DNA from: Kribbella catacumbae DSM 19601
GTDB lineage: Bacteria; Actinomycetota; Actinomycetes; Propionibacteriales; Kribbellaceae
DNA length: 64,000 nt
NCBI RefSeq assembly: GCF_000372465.1
Contig: NZ_AQUZ01000011.1
Span: forward strand, 1 to 64,000
Direction of reading: 5' to 3'
Shown here piece by piece: positions 8,486 through 17,535 of this stretch (within the stretch, counting starts at the first letter, position 1; each line of letters starts with the position of its first letter). The notes under the pieces are model-generated. The model ran no database searches and had not been told where the DNA came from. It was given only the letters and a program-made list of their open reading frames with translations. The position numbers and the translations under genes are program-made.

Positions 8486-8608
8486 GTGAATCGGTTGCTG
8501 ACGGCAACCTTGATCCTGTCCTTGGCCATCGCCGGCTGCTCGAAGGCGGCGCCGCCGACGGGAAGGCCCCATCCATCGGAATCCGGCCGGACGACAGCCG
8601 GCAGGTGA
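8486..8608 (+). CDS. Short lipoprotein-like peptide, possibly a remnant
   Basis: From GTG 8486 a 40-residue frame begins VNRLLTATLILSLAIAGCSK, a convincing signal peptide with lipobox AIAGC, and then ends after about 20 polar residues at TGA 8608. No mature domain follows in any frame, so it is either a tiny lipoprotein or the 5' end of a decayed lipoprotein gene. No clear ribosome site is visible. Confidence 0.35.
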   Translation: MNRLLTATLILSLAIAGCSKAAPPTGRPHPSESGRTTAGR

Positions 8609-9089
8609 CTCCAGACAGCCGGTCCTCACCTGACCCACTTCATGACCGGCTTGACCCTGCCCACCGCACCCACAGGAGCGCCCGGGATTGTGTGCCGCAA
8701 TCGAGACAGGGCTGTCATCGAGTTGCCACAGCAACATGCCCGATCTGTTGCGCCGGGGAAGTAGCGTAGCCCTTGAGCTAGTCCCGGACTGGTACCCCAT
8801 ACTGACCCGGGGTCGGTTCACCAACCTGAGTAGAGAGCCCCGCCGTTGATCGCACACCGGCGGCGGGGCTTTCGATCCGGCCTGGCTGCGTTGTCCGCCT
8901 TGACCCGTCGGGTGAAGCCGCCAGCGGGCTGGTGATCTGCCAGCCCGGCCACGAGTTGACGCCGCCAGGTGTAGGCGCTGGACGTCGGCCGCAGCGCATC
9001 GGTGCCAACGGCAACGATGACGGGCTCTCAAGTCCAGCCGGAGTTCCGCTGCCATGCATCAGGTCGGTCCAAGGCGGAGGTCCTCCTCG
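8609..9089. other. Gene-poor stretch
   Basis: No frame here shows recognisable protein homology or typical codon use. The only clear structure is the hairpin at 8836-8870. The stretch lies between a possible lipoprotein remnant and a GNAT pseudogene and looks like decayed DNA. Confidence 0.5.
8836..8870 (+). terminator. Hairpin, probable intrinsic terminator
   Basis: Arms AGCCCCGCCG (8836-8845) and CGGCGGGGCT (8861-8870) pair perfectly over 10 bp with a 15-nt loop and are followed by TTCG. It would end rightward transcription of the STAS operon region or serve the decayed gene upstream. Confidence 0.6.
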
Positions 9090-9644
9090 TCATCGAACCC
9101 GGGACAGTTCACCATCCGTACGGCGTACGTGCAGGTGTCCTTCGAGTGGGAATCTTGGCGGCGCGGACACTAAGATCTGGTCGAACTCGAAACGGCACTT
9201 CTGCGCGACGCGGCACGAGGCCACGTTGTCCACCTGATGACGCAGGACAAGCCGCTGAGCCCCCGGTCCGCGAAGGTGTCGAAGGCCCAATCTGTGAGCA
9301 CCTCGAGCGCGCGCGGCGCCACACTCTGACCCCGCGCCCGGGCTGCGGTCCAATACCCGACCTCGGCACCTGAACCGTCCTCGGTGAACTCCTTGAGCAC
9401 CACGTTGCCGACCAGCCCACCGGCCGGCCTTCCCTGAATCGTGTACCGCAAAACTGAATCGCTCCCCGGCCGCCCAACCCCTCTCCTGGATCTGCACCCA
9501 TTGCTCGCCCTCTGCGACGGTATCCACGCAAGCACTGGTGTAGCGCCGCAAGCCCGGATCACGGCAGACCTCGATCAACTGCTCGATCTCCTCGGCACGC
9601 CACGGGCGAAGAACAAGAGCGGGAGCGGACGGCGTCGCGAGCAC
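9090..9644 (-). pseudogene. GNAT-family N-acetyltransferase with two frameshifts
   Basis: Consecutive parts of one RimJ/RimL-like acetyltransferase appear in alternating frames. The first frame holds LVLRPWRAEEIEQLIEVCRD and the stretch to about WAAGERFSFAV. A second frame holds GGLVGNVVLKEFTEDGSGAE and WTAARARGQSVAPRALEVLT, including the strand-4 and acetyl-CoA regions. The first frame resumes with LRHQVDNVASCRVAQKCRFE to the end. Two frameshifts, near 9450 and 9260, are needed to rebuild it. The GTG at about 9644 is the likely original start. Confidence 0.75.
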
Positions 9645-10567
9645 CGACAAAACAGCGCTGCTGTACACGCACCCGATGCCACCGCGATCAGTCCCCGAAC
9701 CGGCCAAACCTAGAGCGCGAGCACTAACTATTCCTTCACTCGGGCGCCGGGGTCGCCCAGCGACGCACGCGGCCTGGTGACCGTCGGGTTGGGAGTGATG
9801 CCGTGCAGGGTGAAATCGACGAGCGTTCCGCGTCGAATGCGGGTACTGGCTGACTGGTGATGGCGCGGACGATCAGCAGTCCGGCCATCTAATCGACAAT
9901 CAGCTGTGGATCAAGGTCGGCATCACGGGTCCTCCTGCCTTTACACCGGGGCGGGCCTCCGGGGCGCTGGCGGGCCAGTGCCGCCGCCGACTCCACAGTC
10001 CTGCTAATGGGCCTCCCCTCTCGCCCATTAGCAGGTGTCTGCGTAGCCAGGTTTTCTGCGGTGCCGCCAGGCGGTGTGAGCCGGCGATACACCTGGCAGT
10101 GCAGTGTTACGCCCGTGGCGGGCATCGGCAACCCGTACAGCTTGTGATTGTGGTCATAAGTGGTTGTTCTTGTGCCTCTATGCACAACTTTGCGCAAGGT
10201 GCAGGGCTTTCAGATGCGCTTCGCACGAAGTCAGTTGGCCGCTGAGCCCGGCCGCCGGATCCACGATTCTTCCGTGGTCTGGGCACCTGGACGGGGTGGC
10301 GCCATACGGGTTGCCGGCTGCACCCTTTGCGGTCGCCGCAAACGGGCGTGAACCGTTGCCCGGACAAGATTCGCCCAGCACAGTGGTGCTTTGAGCAGGT
10401 GAGACGACCAGCAAAAGGGGGCCACACATGCCAGCCGGATGCAGCGGGGTTGAGTGGTAGAGACGGCAGTAGGAGGTGAGCGGAAACTAGAGCGCGGGCA
10501 GCTTGCCCCGAGGACTTCCCAGCTACTGGTTGAGCGAGCAGGATGCCATCAGGGAGGGCGTGTGCTG
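9645..10567. other. Long stretch without a recognisable gene
   Basis: About 920 bp in which open frames are short, lack homology I recognise and do not show the strong third-position GC of the neighbours. A perfect hairpin lies at 10000-10035. The stretch follows three pseudogenes and looks like a decaying segment. Confidence 0.5.
10000..10035. terminator. Perfect 13-bp inverted repeat
   Basis: CCTGCTAATGGGC (10000-10012) pairs fully with GCCCATTAGCAGG (10023-10035) across a 10-nt pyrimidine loop. No T-run follows on either strand. It could be a terminator, an operator or the end of a lost mobile element. Confidence 0.45.
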
Positions 10568-10906
10568 ATGGCCAGTCTGGCAAGCTTCACGACGCTGTAC
10601 GTGACCGCGATCCGGGTGGTCGAGCCGGGTGATCTGGCGGACATCACCGCGATCCGGTGGGACGGCGGCGACCTGGCCCCGGAGGAATCATCGGTCGCGG
10701 ACTTCATCGGCTGGCTGGACCGCGGCGACGCCCGTGCGTTCGTCCGCCAGCCTGACGGTGCCCGCGGGCCACGGATCGTGGTCAGTGACAGCGGCGGACA
10801 ACGCTATCTGCGCAGCCTCCGCGCAACTGCCGACCAGCCGGATGCGTTGTTGCTGCTGCCCCGATGGCAGCCATCCAAGAAAAGGAAGCACATGGCCGCC
10901 CGCTAG
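10568..10906 (+). CDS. DUF3892-like small protein
   Basis: Protein of 112 residues starting at ATG 10568, 10 nt after GGAGG. The core matches the DUF3892 pattern: YVTAIRVVEPGDLADITAIR, then a GDARAFVRQ segment, then SDSGGQRYLRSLRATADQPD and LLLLPRW near the end. The function of the family is unknown; the fold is small and cytoplasmic with no membrane segment. It stands alone in gene-poor surroundings. Confidence 0.7.
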   Translation: MASLASFTTLYVTAIRVVEPGDLADITAIRWDGGDLAPEESSVADFIGWLDRGDARAFVRQPDGARGPRIVVSDSGGQRYLRSLRATADQPDALLLLPRWQPSKKRKHMAAR

Positions 10907-11172
10907 ATCGAGGCCAAGGCCGCTCCGGTCACGGTGGGCCGACCTCTGAGCGCGGAAGTATGCCGGTTCTGGATCGGTCGATTGAACTTGATGAGGTTGA
11001 TCGAGCAGTGGACTGCTGGATGACGAGCAGGGTCTGGCATTCGGAAAGGGCGGGGCTGGGAAGCTCGGCTTCGTCTGGCGTAGCTGACTTCCCGGTGATC
11101 ATCCGAGCATGATCACTAACCGTCGGCCGGTGGCTCCTGGACGTCGCTGGGTTGCGGCGTGACTATTGGCGG

Positions 11173-12093
11173 ATGACGGTGACGCGGAACAACCGGGAGT
11201 TGGCACGGCTGTTGCGGACCGGTCCGTTCGAGGAGGCGCTCGACTCGGCGATCGCGGCGTCCGGCCTGTCACTGGGGGCGTTGTGCGAGCGACTGGCCGC
11301 CGACGGCGTCTCTGTGAGCCGGACGGCGTTGTCGTACTGGCGCCACGGTCGCAGCCGGCCCGAGCGCAGCGAATCGCTGAAAGCAGTCGCCAGGTTGGAG
11401 GAGATCCTCGGCCTGCCCTCGTCGGCGCTGCTGACCTTGCTCGGCGCCCGGCGGCCACGAGGCCGCTGGATCGGGCATCCCGCGGGTGCGGTCGACCGGT
11501 GGAAGCTGTGGCCGTCGTCCGAGCCACTGCTGGCCGCCTTGCACGCGCCGCCCGACGGGCAGCTCGCCTTTCTCAGCGTGAGCGATCTGCTCGTCGTGGA
11601 CGAAGACAGCGAAGTACGGCGCCAACGCGTCCGGCTGGTCGCCGAGGCACTGACCGAGCGGGTCGACCGGTGCATGGTGTACCACGAGATCGTCGACGAC
11701 CCGTTGGACCGGGTGCCCGAGCTCGTCGGGGTGGCGTTCGCGCGTCGCGGTAGGGTCCGCTGCGACCTGGCCACCCGCCAGTTCGTCGCCGAGTTCCTCT
11801 TCGAGCGACCGCTGATGGCCGGCGAGCGTGCCGTTGTCGAGTACGAGTTACGGCTGCCGCTCAGTGAACCGATGGACAACTTCTACCGGCGGTTCACCCG
11901 GCCGGGCGCGCTTTACACCCTGCAACTCAGGTTCGTCGGCCGGCAGCCCGCGTGGGTACGCCGCTACGACCGCTCCGGGACCGACGATCTCGACCGGCAC
12001 GTCGAGGACCTGTGGCTGAGTGGTTCGGGAACCACCTCGATGGTCGTCCCGCAGGTGCAGGCCGGCACGGTCGGCGTCAGATGGGTGTGGTGA
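11173..12093 (+). CDS. XRE-type helix-turn-helix regulator with large C-terminal domain
   Basis: Protein of 306 residues from ATG 11173. Residues of about 15-85 form a helix-turn-helix (FEEALDSAIAASGLSLGALC, SVSRTALSYWRHGRSRPERS, VARLEEILGLPSSALLTLLG). The remaining 220 residues are a beta-rich ligand or immunoglobulin-like part ending in TTSMVVPQVQAGTVGVRWVW. No membrane segment. The sequence in front of the ATG is a weak ribosome site. It reads towards the protease gene 200 bp downstream, which it could control; that is inference from position only. Confidence 0.75.
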   Translation: MTVTRNNRELARLLRTGPFEEALDSAIAASGLSLGALCERLAADGVSVSRTALSYWRHGRSRPERSESLKAVARLEEILGLPSSALLTLLGARRPRGRWIGHPAGAVDRWKLWPSSEPLLAALHAPPDGQLAFLSVSDLLVVDEDSEVRRQRVRLVAEALTERVDRCMVYHEIVDDPLDRVPELVGVAFARRGRVRCDLATRQFVAEFLFERPLMAGERAVVEYELRLPLSEPMDNFYRRFTRPGALYTLQLRFVGRQPAWVRRYDRSGTDDLDRHVEDLWLSGSGTTSMVVPQVQAGTVGVRWVW

Positions 12094-12295
12094 CGGCTCG
12101 GCCGTAAACACCACCGCGAATACCCGGTAAAACTGTGCACAGAATCGCCCGCTGACCTGCGCGAACGCGGTCGCGGAAGCATTCGGTTGGGAACGGGGAA
12201 ATTCCGCTCACCAGGCGGATTCGCATCGCTACCGTCCTGCTGTTCCTGGGCGCCGGCGGAGACCGGGGCCCCTCCGCCCCAAGGAGGTAGCACGC

Positions 12296-15202
12296 ATGCG
12301 CCTATTGCGAAGAACCGCACCATTCATGGTTGCGGCGCTGGCCGCGTTCGCCGTCACCGCGGCGACGGCATCGGCCGGGTCGGCCGCGCCAGAGCCCGAA
12401 GGCCACGTGGTCAGTGTCGCCAAGAAGCCCGTCGCCGGGACCTATCTGGTCACCCTGGCGGCGGGCCGCCAAGCGGTGGCGTCCGCTGCGGCGACCGAGC
12501 GGGCCGCCAGTGCCCTGGCCGACCGGTACGACGGACGGTTGGGCACGGTGCTGACCAAGACCATGCGCGGTTTCGTTGTCCGCGATCTGTCCGAGCAGCA
12601 GGCTCGCCGGCTTGCGGCCCACCCGGATGTCGCCGAGGTACGGCAGAGTGGGACCGCCCGGATCGGAACCGCCAACGGGCCGGGCGGCACCCAGAACAAT
12701 CCGCCGAACTGGGGGCTAGACCGGATCGACCAGCGTGATCGGCCGCTGGACAGCAAGTACACCTATCCCAACGACGGCGCCGGCGTGACGGCGTACATCG
12801 TCGACACCGGGATCCGCTACACCCACCAGGAGTTCGAAGGCCGGGCCAAGTTCGGCGTCGACCTGCACGCGACCCCGAACCAGGGCAACGACTGCCACAA
12901 CCACGGCACGCACGTGGCCGGCATCGTCGCCGGCAACACCCGCGGCGTGGCGAAGAAGGCGAATCTGGTCTCCGTCCGGGTACTCGGCTGCGACGGGCTC
13001 GGCCAGGACGTCGACGTCGCCGAGGCCGCGGAGTGGATCGCGAAAAACGCCGCCAAGCCGGCCGTGGTGAACCTGAGCGTGTACACCGACGACCCGGATG
13101 TCGCGGTGTCGGCGATCCGCGGTTCGATCACCAACGGCGGGGTGCAGTGGGCGCTGATCACCGGCAACAACAGTGGCAACGCCTGCAGCTACGGCCCAGG
13201 CGGTCAGATGACCGAGGCCCTGACGGTCGGCAACTCGACCAACCAGGACACTCGGGCGTTCGACTCGAACGCGGGCAGCTGTATGGACCTGTGGGCGCCT
13301 GGTTCCAACATCAACTCGGCCTTCCGCGGCGGCGACACGTCGTACGGGAGCCTGAGCGGTACGTCGATGGCGGCACCGCACGTCGCCGGCGCGATGGCCT
13401 TACGGCTGCACGACGCGCCGAGCAGCACCCCGGCCCAGCTGCACCAGTGGGTGATGGACAACGCCAGCACCGGGAAGATGTCGAGTATCCCGTCGGACGC
13501 CCCGAACAAGCTCCTTTACGTACCGAACACCCCACCGGCCACGGACGACTTCTCGATGGCCGCCAACCCCACGGCGGTCAATGTCGACCCCGGCAGTTCG
13601 GTGACCACCACGATCTCCACCACGGTGACTCGCGGCGCGGCGCAGACCGTGCAGTTGTCTGCCGGCACACTGCCGTCCGGTGTCACCGCGTCGTTCGATC
13701 CGGCATCGGTCACCGCCGGCAACTCGTCGCGGCTCACCCTCACCGCGGCCGCCTCGGCCAGCCCGACCCGGGCAACTGTCACCGTCACCGGCAAGGGCGC
13801 GGTGACCCGTACGACGAACGTCGGGCTCACCGTGAACGGTGACATCCCCGACGACTTCTCGCTGAGCACGGATCCGTCGTCCGGAACTGTGACTGCCGGC
13901 AACTCGGTGACCACCACCGTGCGGGCGACCGCCACGAGTGTGGCCCCGGCTGACACCGGTCAGTCCAAGACCGCGATGCGGGAGGAGAGCAGTGCAGGGC
14001 CAGGCTCCGGCGTGGGGGTCGTCGGTGGCACGTTGACGACCGTCAGCAAGTACCCGTTCATCATCTCCCAGCATCGCACCGGCGGCGCCCGTCCGACCGA
14101 ACAGTCCTGCACCGGCTCAGTGGTCGCACCGCGCAAGGTGCTGATCGCGGCACACTGCAAGTTCGCCCAGGGCGAGAAGTACCTCGTCTACGGCCGCGAC
14201 GACCTGGCCGACACCAGCAAGGGCGTCCGGATCGAGATCCTGGAGTACCTGACCCACCCGAGTTACAACCCGAGCGACGGCTGGCGGATCGGCCACGACG
14301 TCGCCGTGATCACCACTACGACCGACATCCCGACCCCGGCCGGGATGGCCTACCCGTCGGTCGCCAAGTCCAGCGACACCCTGCCGGTCGGCACCCGTGG
14401 TACGGCGATCGGATACGGCAAGAGCGACTCGCAGGACGCTCAGCGCAACACCAAGCTGTACGAGGCCGTGCTACCTACTGTCGATGGTCAGGGCTGCAAC
14501 TCCTACTCCGGACACTTCGACGACCGGTACATGATGTGCAGCGGCTTCGCCAGCGGCGGTCCGAGCCTCTGCCAGGGCGACAGCGGTGGTCCGTATCTCC
14601 ACAACGGCAAGATCTACGGAGTCTTCTCCTGGCTGCGCACCGACTGCGCGACCTACCAGGCGCATGGCAAGTTGTGGGGCGTGATGGGCGACTGGGCCAA
14701 CGACCAGCTCGGCAACACCGAGCCGCCAACCGGTGAGGTCGAACTGACCGCCAGCGGCCTGCCGAGCGGCGCCACCGCGTCGTTCAGCCCGTCGAAGATC
14801 GACGTCGGCGGCAGCTCGCGACTCACCATCAGCACCTCGGCCTCCACCCCGGCCGGGGACTACACGATCACTGTGAGCGGGTCCCGCGACTCGGTGACCC
14901 GGCAGACGACGTACCGGCTGACCGTCAACGGAGGGTCGACAACTCTCTCGCTGGCAGACCCCGGCGTCCAGACCTCGGTCAAGGGCCGTCCGGTCAGCCT
15001 GCAGATGAAGGCGTCCGGCGGCAAGGGCGGGAACCGCTTCAACGCCACCGGGCTGCCGGCCGGACTGTCCATCAACCAGTCCACCGGTCTGATCAGTGGG
15101 ACCCCGACCGTCGCGACGAACTACCGTCCGGCAGTCAGGGTCACCGACAGCTCCGGCGCTTCTGCATCGGCCACCTTCTACTGGTTCATCTTCCCGTACT
15201 GA
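12296..15202 (+). CDS. Secreted dual protease: subtilisin S8 plus trypsin S1 in one chain
   Basis: Protein of 968 residues with a clear signal peptide (MRLLRRTAPFMVAALAAFAV... cleaved near AGSAAP) and AAGGAGG before the ATG. An inhibitor_I9 propeptide (about 45-120) precedes the S8 domain (about 137-410) with catalytic D170, H203 (HGTHVAG) and S357 (GTSMAAPH). A bacterial Ig-like repeat spans about 416-515. A second such repeat begins at 519 but is interrupted after about 548 by a complete S1 trypsin domain (575-805) with H620 (IAAHC), D668 (GHDVA) and S763 (GDSGGP). The repeat resumes at 814 and ends at 879. A He_PIG-type domain (883-966) closes the chain. All six catalytic residues are intact, so both centres should be active outside the cell. 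Confidence 0.92.
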   Translation: MRLLRRTAPFMVAALAAFAVTAATASAGSAAPEPEGHVVSVAKKPVAGTYLVTLAAGRQAVASAAATERAASALADRYDGRLGTVLTKTMRGFVVRDLSEQQARRLAAHPDVAEVRQSGTARIGTANGPGGTQNNPPNWGLDRIDQRDRPLDSKYTYPNDGAGVTAYIVDTGIRYTHQEFEGRAKFGVDLHATPNQGNDCHNHGTHVAGIVAGNTRGVAKKANLVSVRVLGCDGLGQDVDVAEAAEWIAKNAAKPAVVNLSVYTDDPDVAVSAIRGSITNGGVQWALITGNNSGNACSYGPGGQMTEALTVGNSTNQDTRAFDSNAGSCMDLWAPGSNINSAFRGGDTSYGSLSGTSMAAPHVAGAMALRLHDAPSSTPAQLHQWVMDNASTGKMSSIPSDAPNKLLYVPNTPPATDDFSMAANPTAVNVDPGSSVTTTISTTVTRGAAQTVQLSAGTLPSGVTASFDPASVTAGNSSRLTLTAAASASPTRATVTVTGKGAVTRTTNVGLTVNGDIPDDFSLSTDPSSGTVTAGNSVTTTVRATATSVAPADTGQSKTAMREESSAGPGSGVGVVGGTLTTVSKYPFIISQHRTGGARPTEQSCTGSVVAPRKVLIAAHCKFAQGEKYLVYGRDDLADTSKGVRIEILEYLTHPSYNPSDGWRIGHDVAVITTTTDIPTPAGMAYPSVAKSSDTLPVGTRGTAIGYGKSDSQDAQRNTKLYEAVLPTVDGQGCNSYSGHFDDRYMMCSGFASGGPSLCQGDSGGPYLHNGKIYGVFSWLRTDCATYQAHGKLWGVMGDWANDQLGNTEPPTGEVELTASGLPSGATASFSPSKIDVGGSSRLTISTSASTPAGDYTITVSGSRDSVTRQTTYRLTVNGGSTTLSLADPGVQTSVKGRPVSLQMKASGGKGGNRFNATGLPAGLSINQSTGLISGTPTVATNYRPAVRVTDSSGASASATFYWFIFPY

Positions 15203-15256
15203 CCTGTCGCGACTGATCCCGAAAGGAGGCGTCACACCAACTGATCTCCCCGTGAG

Positions 15257-15293
15257 CATGTCCCGAGCCAGTGCTCCACCGGCTCGGGGCATG
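15257..15293. terminator. Hairpin between convergent genes
   Basis: CATGTCCCGAGCC (15257-15269) pairs with GGCTCGGGGCATG (15281-15293), with one G-U type mismatch in 13 pairs. It lies between the convergent protease and GH4 genes and probably stops both transcripts. Confidence 0.7.
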
Positions 15294-15338
15294 TCACGAG
15301 TGGCTGGTCGTCAGTCCAGCGGAACAGGAGGTGAGCGA

Positions 15339-16676
15339 TCAGCGGAGTAGTTGGTCCAAGTCGGGTAGGCGGGATCTGTAGTTGCTGAGCAGGATGCGCG
15401 CTGTGGTGACGGAGTCGATCAGGGGGTGGAGGGCCAGGGCCTTCAGGGCGAGGGTTGGGGAGTGGTCTCGAGCTGCCTGGATGGTGAGTTGCTCGACCGC
15501 CTTGACCTGCTGGATGAGTCCTAGCTGTTCGGCGGGAAGGGGTGCGGCGGCCAGGGGATGGGGGCCGTCGGCATCGACCATGCAGGGAACCTCGATGACG
15601 GCGTCGGCCGGCAAGGCCGGAATCGTCGATCCGTTGCGGACGTTGAGGATCATCGTCGCGCGGTCGTTTCGGGTGATCGCGGCCATCAGGGCAAGCGCCA
15701 CCGCCTCGTAGCCGCCTCCTTCGACATCCGTTGCATCGCGAGACTCCCCGGCTGTCCGCCCTTCCTTCATATAGGTGGCGTCTCGTTCTTCGCGGACCTG
15801 TCGCCACCGGGCGAGTGCATTGCCGGGCTGTGCGGCGACTGCCTCGTAGAAGGCACGCTGCTGGCCGAGGAGGAACTCACCCCGGGTCTCTGCGCCACCT
15901 CGGATCGAGGCAACAGCGTCGCGGGTGAAGTAGTAGTAGTACAGGTACTCGTTGGGCAGGTAACCCAGCGATTGAATCCACTCGGCACCGAACAGCCGGC
16001 CTTCTTCGATCGTTGCCAGTAGACGTTCGTCCTGGATCAGGTCAGGGAGGACATTCCTGCCGTCCTTGCCCAGCCCGTTCAGCCAGCCCAGGTGGTTCAG
16101 GCCGGCATAGGAGACCGAGACGCGATCGGGATCGTGACCCAGTGCCCGGGCCGCGCGGCGTCCCAGCCCGATCGGCGAGTCGCAGATTCCGATCACCCGG
16201 CGGCCCAGCACCTGCTGCATGGCCTCGGTGATCATCCCAGCTGGATTGGTGAAGTTGATGATCCATGCCCCTGGGCACATCGCCGCTGCGCGTTCTGCGA
16301 TCCGTACTGCGGTTGGCAGCGTCCGAAGGCCGTAGGCCAGGCCGCCGGGTCCGGTGGTCTCCTGTCCGAGCAGACCGAGATCGAGTGCGACCCGCTCATC
16401 CGCGGTGCGGCCCTCGAGTCCGCCTACCCGGATCGCCGAGAAGACGAAGTCGGCACCGTCAAGGGCGGTGTCAAGATCCGTCGTGGTCTCCACAACGGGT
16501 GGCTGGTCAGCCTCCGCTCCGAGTTGCCGCAGAACTTGCTCGATGGCTTGGAGCCGCTCCGGCACCACGTCGTACAAGGAAACGTGATCGATCCGCCGGT
16601 CGCCTTGGTCGCGCATCACGGCGCCGTAGACGAGCGGGACACGGAATCCTCCACCGCCAAGGATGGCCAGCTTCAT
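15339..16676 (-). CDS. Glycoside hydrolase family 4, 6-phospho-beta-glucosidase-like
   Basis: Cytoplasmic NAD+- and metal-dependent hydrolase of 445 residues, typical GH4 length. The N-terminus binds NAD (KLAILGGGGFRVPLVYGAV), followed by FSAIRVGGLEGRTADER and the NFTNPAGM motif. The metal ligands C165 (GICDSP) and H195 (GLNHLGW) are present, as is the catalytic tyrosine region around NEYLYYYYFTRD. GH4 enzymes open glycosidic bonds by oxidation at C3 and elimination. The ATG at 16676 overlaps the repressor stop (ATGA). With the kinase and ABC genes opposite, it probably degrades an imported, phosphorylated glycoside. Confidence 0.92.
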   Translation of the reverse strand: MKLAILGGGGFRVPLVYGAVMRDQGDRRIDHVSLYDVVPERLQAIEQVLRQLGAEADQPPVVETTTDLDTALDGADFVFSAIRVGGLEGRTADERVALDLGLLGQETTGPGGLAYGLRTLPTAVRIAERAAAMCPGAWIINFTNPAGMITEAMQQVLGRRVIGICDSPIGLGRRAARALGHDPDRVSVSYAGLNHLGWLNGLGKDGRNVLPDLIQDERLLATIEEGRLFGAEWIQSLGYLPNEYLYYYYFTRDAVASIRGGAETRGEFLLGQQRAFYEAVAAQPGNALARWRQVREERDATYMKEGRTAGESRDATDVEGGGYEAVALALMAAITRNDRATMILNVRNGSTIPALPADAVIEVPCMVDADGPHPLAAAPLPAEQLGLIQQVKAVEQLTIQAARDHSPTLALKALALHPLIDSVTTARILLSNYRSRLPDLDQLLR

Positions 16677-17440
16677 GCGGTCAGTACCTCCACGCCGCTG
16701 TCGGCGCACAGTCGAAGGGTTTCCGGATCTGCTCCGCTGTTGGTGACCAGCACGTCGAGGTCTGCCACACCGCAGACCTTGAGCTTGCCTGTCCCGGGGA
16801 ACTTGTGCGAGTCGGCCAGTAGGACAGATCGATCCGAGGCTTCGATCAGCGCACGTTTGACCGGAACCTCCACCAAGGTCGTGTCGAGCACCTCACCGTC
16901 ACGCCGGATGCCGCTGGCGCCCAAGAAGGCCAGGTCGGCATGAACCTGGCGCAGGGCGTCCTCGGTCAGCACCCCGACCAGCGAGTGATAGGCGCGTCGC
17001 ACCCATCCGCCCATCAAGATGAGCTCGACCGCCGGGTCGTCGCGGAGTACGTCCAGTACTGCGAGGCTTGTCGTCATCACCGTGATCCGGCGACCGCGAA
17101 GCTCCTTGGCCAGCAGTTGAGTAGTCGTCCCGACGTCCAGCAGAACCACGTCGCCGTCACTGACCACTGTGGCCGCGAGACGAGCGATCGCTCGTTTGTC
17201 CGACGTCTCGTCGGCGGCCACCGTCGCGAAGGGGCGCTGCAGGTCGGCGTCCTCCGACCCGTCCGCCGGGATGATCGCACCACCATGCACCCGGGTGATC
17301 TGGCCGGCCTCGTCGAGGTGCTGCAGATCCCGGCGGATCGTCGCCGAACTGACCCCCAGCAGGCGGGCCAGGTCGTCCACCGAAGTGGCGCCATCGGTCC
17401 GCAGTCGCTGCACGATGTCGAGTTGCCGCTGATGTCGCAC
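16673..17440 (-). CDS. DeoR/GlpR-family transcriptional repressor
   Basis: Protein of 255 residues. The N-terminal winged helix carries the DeoR signature (VDDLARLLGVSSATIRRDLQHLDEAGQITRVHGGAI). The C-terminal DeoRC sugar-phosphate sensor has LLDVGTTTQLLAKEL, MGGWVRRAYHSLVG and LADSHKFPGTGKLKVCGVADLD. It is transcribed ahead of the GH4 gene and divergently from the kinase-ABC operon, so it very probably represses both from the 95-bp spacer and responds to a phosphorylated sugar made by the kinase. Confidence 0.94.
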   Translation of the reverse strand: MRHQRQLDIVQRLRTDGATSVDDLARLLGVSSATIRRDLQHLDEAGQITRVHGGAIIPADGSEDADLQRPFATVAADETSDKRAIARLAATVVSDGDVVLLDVGTTTQLLAKELRGRRITVMTTSLAVLDVLRDDPAVELILMGGWVRRAYHSLVGVLTEDALRQVHADLAFLGASGIRRDGEVLDTTLVEVPVKRALIEASDRSVLLADSHKFPGTGKLKVCGVADLDVLVTNSGADPETLRLCADSGVEVLTA

Positions 17441-17535
17441 GCCTCGAAGATACCAGTCATTCTCGATCAGAAGTGTGCAGGTTCTGAATATTTTTGATCA
17501 AACATGCTTGCCAGGTCAGGTATGTCAGGAGCAAG
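17441..17535. promoter_or_regulatory. Divergent promoter/operator region of the sugar locus
   Basis: This 95-bp spacer separates the repressor start from the kinase start and includes an unusually AT-rich run (TTCTGAATATTTTTGATCAA) in otherwise GC-rich DNA. The similar blocks TCTCGATCAGAA and TTTTGATCAAA could be DeoR half sites. The ribosome site AGGAG lies just before the kinase ATG. Confidence 0.5.
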
